NCBI RefSeq assembly: GCF_030247185.1
Contig: NC_080572.1
Location: forward strand, 91,775,435-91,839,434
Source: Malaya genurostris
Lineage: Eukaryota; Arthropoda; Insecta; Diptera; Culicidae
Reading direction: 5' to 3'
Length of the DNA: 64,000 nucleotides
This document shows, piece after piece, positions 46,900 through 57,772 of the stretch (position 1 is the stretch's first letter; the number at the start of each line of letters is the position of its first letter). The translations under genes and the position numbers were made by a program. The notes beneath the pieces are model-generated. The model was not told where the DNA came from. It did no database searches and was given only the letters and a program-made list of their open reading frames with translations.

Positions 46900-47560
46900 G
46901 ACCACTATTTCCGGTACTTCCGGAAATACTTGTGTGTGTGTTAAATAATCTCACTAGGTTTTCTCGGAGATGGCTGAACCGATTTTGACAATTTAGATTT
47001 AGATTCAAATGAAAAGTCTCGTGGTTCCGGAATTCCTGAATTTCATCCGGATCCGACTTTCGGTTCCGGAGTTTTAGGGTAAGGTGTGTTCAATATTGTA
47101 CACCGTCACTTAAACCGACGAAACAAAAAACGTAAAAAAATTTCTAAACTGGTCTAAAAACTACACAAATCGATAGTCATTATCAGTAGGCAACTAAACA
47201 AACCGATTCCGTTTCCGGAAGTACCGGAAATAGTGGTCATATATACCAAAATGGATCTCACTCACTTTTTTCAGCGATGGTTTGACCGATTTTCACAAAC
47301 TTAGATTCAATGAAAGGTCTTTCGGTCCCATATGGAATTCCTTAATTTCATCTGGATCCGAGTTCCGGTTCCGGAGTTATAGGGTAAAGTGTGTTCAATA
47401 TTGTACACCGTCACTTAAACCGGCGAAACAAAAAACGTAAAAAAAATTCTAAACTGGACTCCAAACCGTTATTCCCAATCTTAGGGTGAATTGAAAGGTC
47501 TTATGGTCCTACCAAAAATTACTGCATATTTTCGGATGCAACAAACTTTAGAGTTTAATT
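46900..47560. repeat. Dispersed family 'E' with a 305-bp tandem duplication
   Basis: Two units, about 46970-47160 and 47275-47465, share gattttcacaaacttagatt-type, ttccggttccggagtt and gtgttcaatattgtacaccg segments in the same order. Diverged fragments of this family also occur at 13380-13510, 23500-23600, 42215-42300, 53885-54130, 61595-61760 and 63890-64000. No coding capacity; class unknown. Confidence 0.7.
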
Positions 47561-47825
47561 TAATTTAGAGTGCGTACTAGTAGAGTTTGTATGTCATGTT
47601 AGTTGGTGGTCGTACGAACCGACTTTGATTATACCGGTTCTCGGGATCCGGTGCCGGAAGTGCATATAATAGTGAATCCACTTCGTTTTCTTAAGGATGA
47701 CCCACGCAATCAAAGCATTGTTTTATTCTGTATGTTATACTAGTTAATGCACAAACAATCTCTTGGTTTCTTTCAAAAATCTAAGAAAATTTTTTTGAAT
47801 AGAATACCACAATATTATATGTACA

Positions 47826-47872
47826 TGAGAAAGGCATCATTACACCACTAGGTGGATTAAAACAGGTTTTTC
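47826..47872. repeat. Dispersed repeat terminus (gagaaaggcatcattacacc)
   Basis: Same 45-bp segment as at 23878 and 30953. Here it directly follows, on the minus strand, the coding-like stretch split by the hAT element. Confidence 0.6.
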
Positions 47873-47999
47873 TTGTACCCACCGGATCAGAAACAAGAAC
47901 AATTTTCACTGGTTTGCCTTTCGGTAGGGATGTCCGATAACGAGTCGATACTTTGAGGTATCGATACTTTCTTTCAAGAATCGGGTATTTTTGGTGTTA

Positions 48000-48116
48000 T
48001 ATAAGGGTTTAACCTTAAGGTCTTAAGGGCCAGAAAATCTATTTAACCCTATGCGCGGGTTAAGCATCGAATCCAGATGGGCTGCGTGGAAGGCATCACG
48101 TTATACCCGTTTCCAA
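48000..48116 (-). mobile_element. Diverged tRNA-derived SINE, same family as 12249-12402
   Basis: Minus strand shows the same order as the first copy: acgcagcccatctgg, a degraded B box (plus-strand cgaatccag) and a body ending near gggtttaacc. More diverged, tail lost. Confidence 0.65.
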
Positions 48117-48358
48117 TGGAACATTTTTATTTCTTTGGCTTTAACGAAGCGCCAAGCTCGCGCATGTGTTGGTATGACGTGAACTAACCGTCGTTGTAAT
48201 TCGTTTTTGACAATCTCACTTCGTCCAAAAGGTGCGCTTAAAGAGAGTGCAATGAGAGAAAACCATCATACTGTCGGAGGATTCAATCATTTCAATTTTT
48301 CACACTCACAAGAGAGTGCTTCTTTCAGTGCGTCTAATAGTGATGGAATAATAGCAAT

Positions 48359-48805
48359 AGGAATTGGCTTTTGTAACAATCTCAATGTGATTATCAATCG
48401 ATGTGAAAAAAGTAAATTAGACGTACTGAACATCAAACGCAATAATTTTCTGTTTTCAAGAAATATTGCAGATAAATCTCACGTTATTACATAGAAACAA
48501 CGTATTGAGTACATTACATAACTTTAATAGAATACTGTGTATGATTCTGATATGAAATTATTCATCGCTCTAAAGGTTGTAATATTACACGAAAAGATGC
48601 CTAATTTTCTATCAAAATCGTCTAAGCATTCAGTCAAGCTGATTTAGTTTACTAAAAACGTTGTATCGATGTAATAACGTGTGATTTATCTACAATATTT
48701 TTCGAAAACGTAAAATTATGGCATGTGATGTTCAGTACGTCTAATTTACTTTTCACATCGATTGATAATCTCATTGAAATTCCTACAATTCTTTTTTTTT
48801 GCTGT
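48359..48805. repeat. Inverted repeat/foldback within the outer hAT element
   Basis: Left arm (48359-48512) and right arm (about 48655-48805) are inverted copies; shared segments include attatcaatcgatgtgaaaa, taaattagacgtactgaaca and acgttattaca. About 140-bp spacer. Confidence 0.7.
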
Positions 48806-48944
48806 GTAGAAACACGTTTCTGTACATCTTAAAATAACACCACAGTCGACAATTTTTTTTATTTAGAAATGATTGCTGCTCAAGTATCAATTGATACTTA
48901 CAGCTATCGATGCTGTATTGCCTTTCGATACCTTGTATCGATAC

Positions 48945-49263
48945 CAGGCCCGTGCGCAGGAATAATCCATGGGGGGGGGGGTTTCAAGGGGAGAGGGGGG
49001 TGTCCAAAAGACGAAAAAGCGCCTCATCCACTATATTGCCAATGTAAAACAAATTCTGACAGGCTCGTGCGCAGAAATCCTTAAAGAGGGGGGGGGGGTT
49101 CAAATTATGTCAGTTTATAAATTGATAAAAAATATGAATTGTCAAGTTATTTGCACTTTAATATAATAAGTACTCCATTGTTCATGAAACTTAATTTTAA
49201 AAAAATTCTTCAGGGGGGGGGGGGGGTTAAAACCCCCAAAACCCCCCCCTGCGCACGGGCCTG
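48945..49263. mobile_element. hAT-type MITE (inner), CAGGCCCGTGCGCAGG ends
   Basis: Perfect 16-bp terminal inverted repeats CAGGCCCGTGCGCAGG, flanked by a perfect 8-bp duplication ATCGATAC (48937-48944 and 49264-49271). Long G runs lie inside (48970-48980, 49090-49099, 49213-49226). 319 bp, non-coding. It is inserted in a subterminal gtatcgatac motif of the outer hAT element. Confidence 0.85.
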
Positions 49264-49496
49264 ATCGATACACAAAATCTCGTTATCCCGATACCCTAGG
49301 TATCGATACTTTGCCTTTCGAGTACCATCCCTACCGTTCGGCATTCTAATGACATCGTAGCCGTCCAATTTTAGCTGTCCGTACGCCAGGTGGCTCCCCA
49401 AGCAGCTGTTGCAATTACTGTTGTTCCTATTCTGTTTCCACGTTCCGTCTTGCATCTGCAAACCGCCACAGCACTTCTCTTTAAAAAACACTAAGG

Positions 49497-50653
49497 GCGC
49501 GCTAACCTTCCAAAAAGCAAAATCGCTCTAAGTCCTTTCGTTTCCAAATGAGAGCCTCATTTTTATATTTATAATAATTTTTCAAGCACATTAGCTCCAT
49601 CTTATGTTGAATGAATTAATGTTTCCATCGTTTGACAAACTATGAGTTCCTTGAAAACTCGTTAGAAGTTCGCATTCTTCCGTATTTGCTATAAGTTACG
49701 TGATACTTCATTGTGAAACCATTTTATCTATTGTAAGCATATGAATTATTCCATGACCTTCCAAAGTGCCCTTGGTGGAGTAAGTCTCAACTAATTGCCT
49801 TCCAAATAGCCTAAAATTTGCTTAAGATTGTGTGGAGCTGTCTGTTCACGGAAGCGAGATAATCGAGCCCCAATCAGTCTAAATCCCATATGCTTTGGAT
49901 CTCCCATAACGCAATTCTTCGGCAAAAATGAATCCGGTAACAATGAATGCCTCGTTGTTGAAATCCGCATTATTCGTTAGTCCACTGTACTTTCTATTGG
50001 ACCCAAAAGGAACACGAAAAGTTTGGTGGAGCGACAAAATGAAACTTTTTTTCCTATACAGCCTTGTCCCGCCCCAATAGATACTCCAAATGATTTATGT
50101 AGTGCTGAATCTTGAAGAAATGATATTGTCCGCCTTCCATCTATCGTACCAGTAGTAGTATATAAGATCTAGATGTGAGTTTCTTTGGTGCCACCAAAAG
50201 ATTCCGATTGAAACATCCGATTTCATGGGTATCTATAAACAATATTTCATCATTATATTTGGACATTTCAGTCAATATCAGATATGGGACCGTTCATAAA
50301 ACACGTAGGCCAGAATCTACTATTTTTTAAAACGCACCCCCTTGTAGACTTTCTAAAAATATTTATAAAAGGTGTGGCAAACATTTTGTTCCAAGATAGG
50401 ATTGAATCCTTTGTTTTGAGAATGTATTGAATCCTTTGTTTTGAGAATTCCAAGACTAGCGTTACTTAAATCACTGCAACTCGTGGACCAAACGGCAGAA
50501 TGTCATAAAACGTTGACACGTATGTTTTGAAGGTTGTCAGTCATGAAAATTAATGCGGAAATTTTGCTGGAAACGCCGTCTATCGATCTATGGATTTATT
50601 GATCTATGTGTTACGTGAATAATAATTCACTGGGAGTTTCAAATATATACGCA
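49497..50653. other. Intergenic, no supported gene
   Basis: Only a small tandem duplication (attgaatcctttgttttgag, twice at about 50400-50446) stands out. Confidence 0.4.
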
Positions 50654-50656
50654 TTA

Positions 50657-50997
50657 AGGACTATTCACACATTTCAGTTCCGTGAGGGTTCAGTGAAAGT
50701 GCCTTCAGTGCGCCGTCAGTGTTCTTTTTTTATCGGACCCTTCCGTTCCGTTTCCGTGCTGTTTCCGTTCCGGCACAGCCAATGCAATGACATACTGACT
50801 TCAGTGAAAATAAAAAATATCGGTGACGACGAATTTGAGTTTGCCGGACGGACGCTACACTGACAGCGAGCTGCACTGAAACGGCACGGTGCCGGATAGG
50901 TGTGAATGCGTGCATAGAAAACGAATGAAATAATATCAGTACCCGTGCACGGTGTCGTGCCGGCACTGAACCGGACCGGATATGTATGAATAGTCCT
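50657..50997. mobile_element. PIF/Harbinger-type MITE, TTA target duplication
   Basis: Termini AGGACTATTCACACAT (left) and AGGACTATTCATACAT (right, inverted) are flanked by TTA on both sides (50654-50656, 50998-51000). A 3-bp TWA duplication is typical of PIF/Harbinger. 341 bp, GC-richer than its surroundings, non-coding. Confidence 0.75.
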
Positions 50998-51462
50998 TTA
51001 TCATGGATTTTTTATTCTCGTCAAAAGGCGGTTTCACGAAGACAATACACCGAATCACTCGCTAGGAAAAGTTTTGAATCAAATAAGAATGTCATCGTCG
51101 CCATGAAAGCCTATCATGCAGACCTCTGAACGACATATTTTGGGAAAACTGATAAAAAATGATGAGTTGTAGCGATGATTAAAACGTAACCAATAAAATA
51201 ATGATTTTGAAGCCCGGCTGGACTAGATCCTCAGCATCTTATCAACCGAGTGGAGAGTATGCTGAAGCACTTGCAGTAGGTTCTGAGGGTCAATAAATCC
51301 ATTGCCGGTAAAGACTGTCCCAGAAAGTATGGACGCAACCAAAACCGCTGCCATTTCGCAATGGTTCAGAATCTGTCAATTTTTATGGCTGCGTCCTGTT
51401 GCTTACACTCTTCTCTAATCACTTGTGCAGTTGTTTATTCGTTTTCATTAGTTTGTTTCGAA

Positions 51463-52472
51463 ATGCGTGGACTTTCAGCAGAACAACGTCGAATAATTGT
51501 GTACAAATGGTGCACAGAACGCGAACTGTCACTGAGAAAGATAGCAAAAATGGAAGGAGTAAGTGAAAAAGCCGTGCGAAATGCATTCAGGTAGTTCGGT
51601 GAGCATAGCACCTTTGAGGATAAACCGAAAACGGGTCGAAAAAAGGTCCTGCTAACCCTCAGTTGGATAAACGTATACTGAAGGCGTTCGAGCAAAAGAA
51701 GGAGGTTTCAGTTTGGGATGTGGCCAAAAAAGTGGGCACTTCGAAGTCAAATGTTCTTCGTGCTAAGGAACGTTTGAATCTTTGAACCTATAAGAAGCAG
51801 AAACAATCAAAACAGTCCGAACAAGAAGCATCGATCAGGCCGAGGGTTCGAAAGCTGTACAATACGATTCTTGCTGGAAATTTGAACTGCATAATCATGG
51901 ACGACGAAACCTACGTGAAACTCGATTACAAATCCTTGCCGGGACCACAATATTATACGGTGCGAGAAGGGCAAGTGTTAAACCAGTCCGAGACATCGAT
52001 TGAAGTCGTAAAATTTGGTAAGAGCACTATGGTCTGGCAAGCAATTTGTAGCTGCGGTAAGATCACGAAACCCTTCATCACCTCTGCTTCAATTAACAGC
52101 GATATATACACCAAGGAATGTTTACAAAAACGACTTCTACCCATGATTCGAAGTCATAAGGATCCTGTTTTCTTCTGGCCAGATCTTGCTTCTTGAAACT
52201 TCTCGAAATCAACGGTAGAATGGTATACTACCAAAAATGTCACTTTCGTCCCAAAAGACATGAATCCCCCAAATTGCCCACAACTTCGACCAATTGAGGA
52301 CTTTCGGGCATTAACGAAGGCACATCTTAGAAAATATATCTCGGCAGCCGAAACCACTCAACAGTTTGAAAAAGATTGGAAAAAAGTGTCAAAACTTGTC
52401 GTCAAGAAGTTTGTACGGAATTTAATGAGGAACGTTCGCAAGAAGGTGCGCCAGCTAGTCTACAATGGCTAA
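51463..52472 (+). pseudogene. ITmD37E transposase, inactivated
   Basis: From ATG 51463 (MRGLSAEQRRIIVYKWCTER) a helix-turn-helix region is followed by a stop after AVRNAFR (51592-51594), a probable frameshift near 51640, a stop after LNL, and another after PDLAS. Catalytic residues are recognisable: first Asp in MDDETYVK (about 51900), second in FWPDLAS (about 52190), Glu in RPIEDF (about 52300). There are 37 positions between the second Asp and the Glu (counting the stop as one), which defines the DD37E family of mosquitoes. It ends VRQLVYNG before TAA. Confidence 0.88.
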
Positions 52473-52516
52473 GTAGCAAATGTTGAGAATAATATCCTGT
52501 TGTTGTAGTCTGATAT

Positions 52517-53409
52517 CAGGTGTACAACTTTGCTTCCGCCGTTTTCCGATAGGTGGCTGTACTGGCTGAGGCTGGTTAAAATACATAGATGATAATGCCT
52601 TTAAAGTGAGTGTATATAGTGCCTAACAAATTGTCATCGCCGTTTCAGTGACATTTGTTCTTGTTTTCGTATTATGCACGCTCGAAAATGTCTGTTTATG
52701 TGCCCAATTCTCGCCATTTGCGGGAAGTTTTACTTTTCTGTTACAATTCGAAAAAAAAAAATGCAGCTGAAGCGCATCGAATGCTCTCAGAAACTTACGG
52801 TGATGCTGCTCTGAGTAAAAGAACGTGATTCCGATGTCGAAGACAAACATGGTGGTGGAAGAGAAAAAACCTTCAAAGATGAACAACTAAAAGCATTGCT
52901 TGATTAAGATTCGTGCCAAACTCAAGAAGAGCTTGCCGAATCGTTGGAAATGAGTTAGCAAGCCATTTCAAAACGGCTCGCTGAATGAAAAGCGTCCACA
53001 ATATCAAGAGCGACATGACAAAGTCATCCTCCAACAAGACAATGCTCGGCCTCACGTCGCAAAAGTGGTCAAAAAGTACCTGGAAACGCTGAAATGGGAA
53101 GTCTTGCCCCACCCGCCGTATTCCCCAGATGTCGTCCCTTCTGACTTCCACCACTTCTGTTCGAAGGCACACGGCCTGGCAGATCGACATTTTCAATCCT
53201 TCGAAGAGTTAGAAAAATGGATTGCTTCATGGATAGCGTCAAAAGAGGAGAGTCCTTTTTTCGAGCCGGGATTCGAAAATTGCCGGAAAGATGGGAGAAA
53301 GTTGTCGCTAGCGACGGACAATACTTTGAATTATACATCTGTAAGCACTTTTTCGCAATAAAGCTTTTAATTTTGGAAGAAAACGGCGGAAGCAAAGCTG
53401 TACATCTGA
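52517..53409 (+). mobile_element. mariner element, internally deleted, nested in ITmD37E
   Basis: Inverted ends start TCAGGTGTACAACTTTGC (left) and TCAGATGTACAGCTTTGC (right, inverted), about 30 bp long, flanked by TA (52515-52516, 53410-53411). At 893 bp it is shorter than the roughly 1.3 kb of intact mariners. It inserted just after the ITmD37E transposase stop. Confidence 0.88.
52685..53329 (+). pseudogene. mariner transposase remnant
   Basis: Fragments in shifting frames are recognisable as mariner: HLREVLLFCYNSKK, AAEAHRMLSETYGD, TQEELAESLEMS near the N-terminus, then a jump to HDKVILQQDNARPHVAK, LPHPPYSPDVVPSDFH and WEKVVASDGQYFE. The middle part including the first catalytic Asp is missing. 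DNARPH and the third Asp of PYSPDVVPSDFH (DD34D type) remain. Several stops and frameshifts; inactive. Confidence 0.85.
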
Positions 53410-53684
53410 TATTATCAGTATATCGAATAAAATTTGAATATCTAACACTTGTTAATTATTTACAGCGTCAAGATCGTCCATACTTTCTGGGACAGTCTTT
53501 ACCATGATTAAAAATCATGAAATCATGAAACATGTCTTCTCTAGGAATTTCATGAACAAAATGATCGATATCATGATAATTTTCATAGGAGATGAGTTAT
53601 TGTTTATGATATCAATAATTTTGCTCATGAAATCTTTCATGATATAATGATTTTTAATTAGGGAACCGGCAATGGATTTTCATC

Positions 53685-56600
53685 CGTACAGTATTTATTG
53701 GAACGTTTCGTTTTTCTATCATATATCTTTTCTGGAGCCAATATAAAGCGAACACGGTTTTTATCTTTCTTTATTTAAACTTAGAATTTATAGAATAACC
53801 AACTTTTGATTGGAACCTCCAAAACCCATTCGGCTCGGCTCGACGAGATCGGAAAACGTATGTGTGAGTAGGTATGTACTTGCATATTTTTATGCTTTTT
53901 CTATTTACGCAGTTGGCTCCCAGATAGCTGAATCGATTTTAACAATGTTAGATTCGTTTGAAAGTTACTATGTTACAATGATTCGTTCAGATTGAAAAGA
54001 CATACGGCGAACACTTTCGGATTCGGAGGTATAATCGTTTGAGTGATGTATACAATCAAAAACACATTTTTCCTGTTTAGTTTTCTCAGAGATAACAGAA
54101 CCATTCATTTATATTCACTTGATTTTCTCGAAGATGGCTAGCCCCGTGATCGAGCGGTCAGGAAATAGATTTGGAGAACAACAGGAACTAATACTGGGCT
54201 GTCATCATGTATAATTATACAAACAAGTGTGTATTCATTTGGTTTTACATATTATTTTAATAATTTATTAAACAATTAAAAATATGCTTCACTTTATATA
54301 TAAGTTTTTCTTGTTTCACGTTTTACTTGATCTGCTTATTGTATAATTTTTGCTTCCATTGTTTTTTCATTACTTTTGTTTCGTTATTTTTGTTTATACA
54401 TTACGACTTTCCTTACTATTTGCATCATTACAATAATTATGCTCCAATACGGTAATAGTAATTGTAATTTAATTCAAAATATTCGTATACAGTCTATGTA
54501 TCTGTTAAAACCAGATTTCATTCACACCGTTAATTTTATTCTGTTTCTCTTAGCATTTTTCTTCTTTCGAAAAAACAAAATAAATATAGAGTAAAAAGAT
54601 ATACTGAATGGAAGGAGCTGCCGGGACAAGAGACTTGAGGTTGCACAGGTTGATAAAACTGTTGAGATATTGGTTATTTGTCTTCATAGATTTGAGATCT
54701 AGGAATTCATAATTTTTTGAAAACTATGCGGAAAATGCGATATCGGATTTTTACAGCTTTCATTGGTGTTCATGCTACATGAATTTAACAGTGAGTTATG
54801 ATTTTAATCTTCCCTAGTTTGAGTTCCCCATGATTTTGCATTTGCGTAGAATTGTTTTACTATCATTTTGTGAGATTTGGCTGATGAAAAGGGCTAGGAA
54901 ACTATTCAAGCAAATATAGAAGCCAATTTATGTTGGCAATTTTCCAATTATGGATTCGAAGAGTCATTATTGCAATTTGAAAGGATTTTGCCTCGTCTTG
55001 CTGTTTGACTTTGGAGCAATTTTATTCTTCCGGAAGACGTGAGCACATCACGCACTCTGAAGAAGAACCGGAGTAGATGGCTGAACTGCCCGGAATTAGT
55101 GAGCCCCGAAACAATGCCACTGCCCGAGAAATTAAAATCACGTTCTCTAATTGGATAATCACTGTTTTGAATTTCCTATAATGATGCGGTTTACTTTGCT
55201 TAGGTATCTGCTTGTATATTTTATTCCACTAGGCATGAACTCGCACGTTCGGGACTGTTCTAGATTTTTCCCTTGCTTTCATTTCAATGAACCTATTTCA
55301 GACGTTTCGAGACAACAAATGTGATTCAAATATATTCAGCTCATTTCTGTTATTCAACAGTAGCATGAGCTATGTACAATTGCACATACCTAATAAGGAC
55401 CGGAAGTTGATGATTAGGTTTATGAACTGAAAAGTATACCAACTAGCATTGCGCTCAATCACTCTCATCTACGAATCCGATTAATAATTGCTGTGATACA
55501 TTGATATAGATCTCTAGAAATTAGCATTAAATAAATTACAAATAATATACAATTTGATTTGAATTAATCATTCGTTGAAAGTAGTTTCCAAATAAGTTTT
55601 TCAGGTGATTTTTAGCGAACAGATGATTTTGACTCTCGATACTTTAAGCTAGAATTATGATATGTACACACAGCTAAAGTAGTGTTGCTATTATTAGTAA
55701 TAATAAAACTATGAACAAAAATGTATAAGTTGCTCTTTGCTGCGAGCATATTTATTGTACACGAAGAAACAATACTTAAACAATCCTTAGCGAAAAACTT
55801 CAATAGCTGAAGATATGGCAATCAAAGTAGGCTTCTTTACAACCAAGTACGAGTGATAAATGTGTGAACAAAAGTCACATTTTAATGTTTAAAATAAGGA
55901 AGCAAGATCTCATGGCATGCTACAATGACAAACTGATCGAGGAATGCTGAAACCTGCATCAAACTGCTGGATTTAATATATTATAAACAAGGTAGGATTT
56001 CGAAAAGAAAGCTGAAAACTGAAACACAATGGAAACCGTAGCGGAACGATGGTTCAATGGAAAAATCCATCAATCAAGTTGTCATTTCCTAGTTAAAATC
56101 AAGCAAGACGAACAGAAAATAAAACATAACCTAGCTGCGAACCAATCGAAAGACAGCAAATAAACATGGACTACTAAACCAAAACTCAAATTTATATTAT
56201 TCTTTATTTTTTTTGTCTGATTCGCTCAATAACTTCATCTCTATATACCATAAACGAGTAAATTAATTCTAATTACGTATGAATGTTTCATGAAATGCAC
56301 CTTTTAAGAGTGGTTTAATTACTTCCTTTTCGCAGTTGTTGTTATCTTTTATTTTCTTCTTCTCGCGGCAATCATTTATTATTTCTGAAAGAATGTTCAT
56401 TGCCGTCTTTCTGCCAACTGACTGTATTAGCTTTGCTCGACATGGCGCGCGGTAATGACAATTTCGCTCCAAACCAGCTAATCCGGGTTAATGTAGATTT
56501 ATATGTGCGTCCAGTCTGATTCATCCACGCGCGGTGTTGTGTTTCTCAGCGGCACAAACAGCTGCAGCAAAAATCTAGGATTTATAAATTCGTTGCCTGG

Positions 56601-57147
56601 CTGTGCTGACCGGATCTACGAATAGCTAATGTTGCTTTTTTTTTGGTGGACCGGAAATTAATGATTTTGGCAGTGAAATTTTCGTGTGTGTGTGAGTGTG
56701 ATTGATATATTTTCTGTTCAACCGAGGTTAAATTTTTAATCTAGATGCTGGAATAGTATTGTCATTGCTGTCTGGTGCTTTTGGTATCGTGTGGTGAATG
56801 CTGTTTTTGTTTTGGCGCTACACTGAGCTAAGATTGGCATTCAGATTGGACAGTAGTACTTCGGAATCTGATCAGTTTCGATTTATCGCTACGATGGGGA
56901 AACACCACGAGAATGCTGCTTTTCGCTCTACTAGAACACATGATTAGTTCACAGTTAGAAAGTTTTTTATTTTTCAATAAGTAGACTATTTTTATTATTC
57001 TACCACATACCAATTATTTTATGACATCGGTAAATTTTATACTTTTGTTTTGCTTGATGTTAAAAAGTGTGTAGAAAATGCATTTCTCTGTTTTCTGTTG
57101 GGTATAAAAATCTGTCGATGGATCAGTTTCCTACACACATTTGTGTT
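53685..57147. other. Intergenic region downstream of fz2
   Basis: Family 'E' fragments at about 53885-54130; otherwise AT-rich with no secure gene. A 46-codon frame near 55012-55150 (NRSRWLNCPELVSPE) looks protein-like but has no start, splice support or known homolog. A (GT)n stretch lies near 56684-56699. Nothing else supported. Confidence 0.4.
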
Positions 57148-57772
57148 TTTATTTGGACTAGAAAGAGAGCTGCTTCATCGTACTTATGTAAAGAGACATA
57201 CAGGATGACAGTAGAAGTAGTAGTAGTAGTAGTATTAGTAGTACTTGGGATCATGATGTATCACCGATAGAGAGATGGCGACAGGGAGGGAACAGTGCGA
57301 CTGTTGACCAGCACGATATCATTTGAACTAACCTATACATAGAAATGTGTACACTTTGTAAGTTGCTTTTCTTTTTCTTCTTGTCCTTAATGCATACAAT
57401 AAGAAACAACGACATCTACATCACACAACTGTCTGGTTTTGTTTGCCTTACACTTGTTACAAATTAAACACAAACCTATGTGCCTACTACGATAACTTTG
57501 CTCTACACTTGTTGCATTCCTTCAACTCCCCACAAACGTTAGTGTGTGGAGTCCCTCCCCGTTTATGCGCGTCCGGGTCACAGGTGGTCGCTCGCATTGC
57601 TGGGTATCCATCGTGCCGTATCTGGTCGCACTGTTAACTATATCGGACCATAGTCGCTCAGGGCTTGTCCTGGTTGTGGTCCTGGCAGCGTTACGACGAC
57701 AGAGACGGCTCGTGGATCGACCACCGAGCCGGATCCGGCAGTGAGCGTGGAAGCGCCGCCAATATCTCCAGG
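57148..57772 (-). terminator. Probable fz2 3' UTR with poly(A) signal
   Basis: The nearest minus-strand AATAAA (plus-strand tttatt, 57148-57153) lies about 620 bp downstream of the fz2 stop. An (AGT)n microsatellite is at 57207-57243. The UTR assignment is by position only. Confidence 0.4.

Larger units (their letters stand above)
47925..49333. mobile_element. hAT-type non-autonomous element (outer), 8-bp target duplication
   Basis: Termini TAGGGATG in inverted orientation (47925-47932 and 49326-49333) are flanked by CCTTTCGG (47917-47924) and CCGTTCGG (49334-49341), which differ at one base. An 8-bp duplication is diagnostic for the hAT superfamily. Subterminal gtatcgatact motifs are repeated near both ends. 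It contains a SINE fragment (48000-48116), a foldback (48359-48805) and a second hAT-type element (48945-49263). No transposase is visible. Confidence 0.75.
47873..49496 (-). pseudogene. Unrecognised coding-like stretch split by an hAT element
   Basis: On the minus strand, 49494-49342 is open and reads FFKEKCCGGLQMQDGTW, then NSNCNSCLGSHLAYG and LDGYDVIRMPNG, where the hAT element begins. Beyond the element, 47916-47873 continues in the same frame as KPVKIVLVSDPVGT. An acceptor-like CCCTTAG lies just before the left part and a GTGGGT donor-like site lies after SDP. This looks like a single exon of about 200 nt interrupted by transposition. I do not recognise the protein; its Cys pairs (CC, CNSC) suggest a small metal-binding or disulfide fold. 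It could also be ORF debris of another repeat. Confidence 0.4.
51311..53499 (+). mobile_element. ITmD37E transposon, degenerate
   Basis: Perfect 25-bp terminal inverted repeats (51311-51335 and 53475-53499, starting AAGACTGTCCCAG) are flanked by TA on each side (51309-51310, 53500-53501), the target of IS630-Tc1-mariner elements. It holds one degenerate transposase gene and a nested mariner. Total 2189 bp, about 1296 without the mariner. Confidence 0.9.
51294..53684. mobile_element. Host MITE interrupted by ITmD37E (outermost level of a three-level nest)
   Basis: Left end aaatccattgccgg (to 51308) and right end, inverted, gaaaatccattgccgg (about 53667-53682) are mirror images. Between them, after removing the ITmD37E element, about 200 bp of aatcatga/tcatgatt-rich sequence remain. 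A related uninterrupted left end is at 43668. Confidence 0.6.

Noticed and set aside
55012..55150. Short coding-like frame NRSRWLNCPELVSPE
   Set aside because: Only 46 codons after a stop, no start or splice sites, and no recognised family; noted but not called as a gene.
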